Source of the DNA: JBHJOF01 sp050330055
GTDB taxonomy: Bacteria > Pseudomonadota > Alphaproteobacteria > Kiloniellales > JAKSDN01
Length of the DNA: 6,061 nt
NCBI GenBank assembly: GCA_050330055.1
Contig: JBHJOF010000388.1
Location: 1 to 6,061 of the forward strand
Reading direction: 5' to 3'
Both the position numbers and the translations under genes were made by a program. Below, one piece after another: positions 5,560-6,061 of this stretch. The notes below the pieces were generated by a model. That model was not told the DNA's origin. It saw only the letters and a program-made list of their open reading frames with translations, and searched no databases. Each line of letters starts with the position of its first letter. Position 1 is the first letter of the stretch.

Positions 5560-5597
5560 TGGAGGTGCGGCCGGGAATTGCCAGCTCCGGCGGGATG

Positions 5598-5612
5598 CCG
5601 CATTGTTTGCGG
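5598..5612. promoter_or_regulatory. Inverted repeat CCGCA-N5-TGCGG upstream of prpE
   Basis: CCGCA (5598-5602) and TGCGG (5608-5612) form an exact dyad with the spacer TTGTT, 68 bases before the prpE ATG. The size and symmetry fit a dimeric regulator site. No convincing -35/-10 pair for prpE was found near it, and short GC dyads arise often by chance, so confidence is low. Confidence 0.3.
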
Positions 5613-5680
5613 AAAGACCTGCTCCGGCGCGTGCGCCTTGGGAGCGGCAAAGCAAAGAGGGACAGCAGGGGGAAGGCGCC

Positions 5681-6061
5681 ATGGGTCGCTTCGACGAGAT
5701 TTACCGGCGGTCGATCGAGGATCGCGAGGGCTTCTGGGCCGAGGCCGCCGAGGGCATCTACTGGCGCCGCAAGTGGAAACGGGTGCTCGACGATACGAAC
5801 GCGCCCTTCTATCGCTGGTTCAGCGGCGGCGTCACCAACACCTGCTACAACTGCCTCGACCGCCACGTCGAGGGCGAGCGCGCCGACCAGCTGGCGCTGA
5901 TCTACGACTCGCCAGTCACCGACACCAACCGGCACTACAGCTACGAGGAGCTGCGCTACGAGGTCGCCACCTTCGCCGGCGCGCTGGCGGCGCGCGGCGT
6001 CGTCAAGGGCGACCGCGTCATCATCTACATGCCGATGGTGCCCGAGGCCGTGATCGCCATG
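5681..6061 (+). CDS. prpE: Propionate--CoA ligase PrpE, N-terminal part
   Basis: The first 127 residues of an open frame that runs off the window end without a stop; the family is about 630 residues, so roughly a fifth is present. PrpE activates propionate to propionyl-CoA with ATP, feeding the methylcitrate or methylmalonyl-CoA route. The N-terminal acetyl-CoA-synthetase-type domain is recognisable: FDEIYRRSIEDREGFWAEAA (4-23), FYRWFSGG then TNTCYNCLDRHVEG (43-65), LALIYDSPVTDT (71-82), and the start of the AMP-binding core YSYEELRYEVATFAGAL with GDRVIIYMPMVPEAV (110-124). The NTCYN..DRHV block and YDSPVT separate PrpE from acetyl-CoA synthetase. Start: ATG 5681, preceded by a purine-rich AGGGGGAAGG at 5667-5676. 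It is divergent from the acyl-CoA ligase. Catalytic motifs lie beyond the window, so activity cannot be judged. Confidence 0.9.
   Translation, partial: MGRFDEIYRRSIEDREGFWAEAAEGIYWRRKWKRVLDDTNAPFYRWFSGGVTNTCYNCLDRHVEGERADQLALIYDSPVTDTNRHYSYEELRYEVATFAGALAARGVVKGDRVIIYMPMVPEAVIAM

Noticed and set aside
5420..5680. Riboswitch upstream of prpE or the acyl-CoA ligase
   Set aside because: Only short simple dyads are visible; no multi-helix conserved core of a known riboswitch was recognised.
5525..5935. A minus-strand open frame (136 codons) opposite the start of prpE
   Set aside because: The opposite plus-strand frame encodes conserved PrpE sequence from 5681 to the window end; this frame is its shadow.
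1..6061. CRISPR array, tRNA, rRNA, or an autonomous insertion sequence with transposase
   Set aside because: No regularly spaced identical repeats, cloverleaf or transposase-like frame was seen. The repeats present are palindromic and non-coding.

Overview
This is a GC-rich window with compact bacterial gene organisation. The protein families (UbiX, a DUF465/YdcH small protein, a dCache-HAMP adenylate cyclase and PrpE-type propionyl-CoA synthetase) and the repeat styles fit an alphaproteobacterium, possibly Rhodospirillales-like. That placement is inference from gene content and composition; there is no rRNA or other phylogenetic marker here.

Layout. Positions 1-206 hold no gene but carry two repeat structures: a 47-base imperfect hairpin (44-90) and a decayed 92-base palindrome (about 97-188). 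A membrane-bound class III adenylate cyclase follows on the minus strand (207-2093). Its predicted ATG lies inside one arm of a fresh 93-bp near-perfect palindrome (2071-2163), which separates it from the upstream minus-strand ubiX (2185-2829). A short divergent promoter region then leads to a 57-residue YdcH/DUF465 protein on the plus strand (2959-3132), which ends in a strong intrinsic terminator (3186-3234). On the minus strand come a small SnoaL/NTF2-fold protein (3268-3651), an inverted pair of 29-bp REP-like hairpins (3666-3746), and a 547-residue acyl-CoA ligase (3776-5419). A 261-bp divergent intergenic region separates the ligase from the start of prpE on the plus strand (5681 onward, cut by the window end).

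How the parts relate. Two acyl-activating enzymes, a fatty or organic acid:CoA ligase and propionate:CoA ligase, are divergently transcribed from one intergenic region that carries repeated CTTTGTCAG-like words, one of which overlaps a plausible -35 box. This suggests a shared carboxylic-acid activation locus. UbiX makes prenylated FMN for UbiD-type decarboxylases; no ubiD is visible. The cyclase turns an unknown periplasmic cue into cAMP and has no visible functional link to ubiX beyond co-orientation.

The most unusual signal is not a protein. The cyclase gene is bracketed by two copies, one fresh and one decayed, of the same roughly 93-bp palindromic element, and the fresh copy supplies the cyclase start codon and first seven residues, with a mirror-image start pointing the other way. 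A second good signal is the REP pair: its two hairpins differ only at three base pairs, all compensated. No CRISPR, tRNA, rRNA, transposase gene or defence system was seen.
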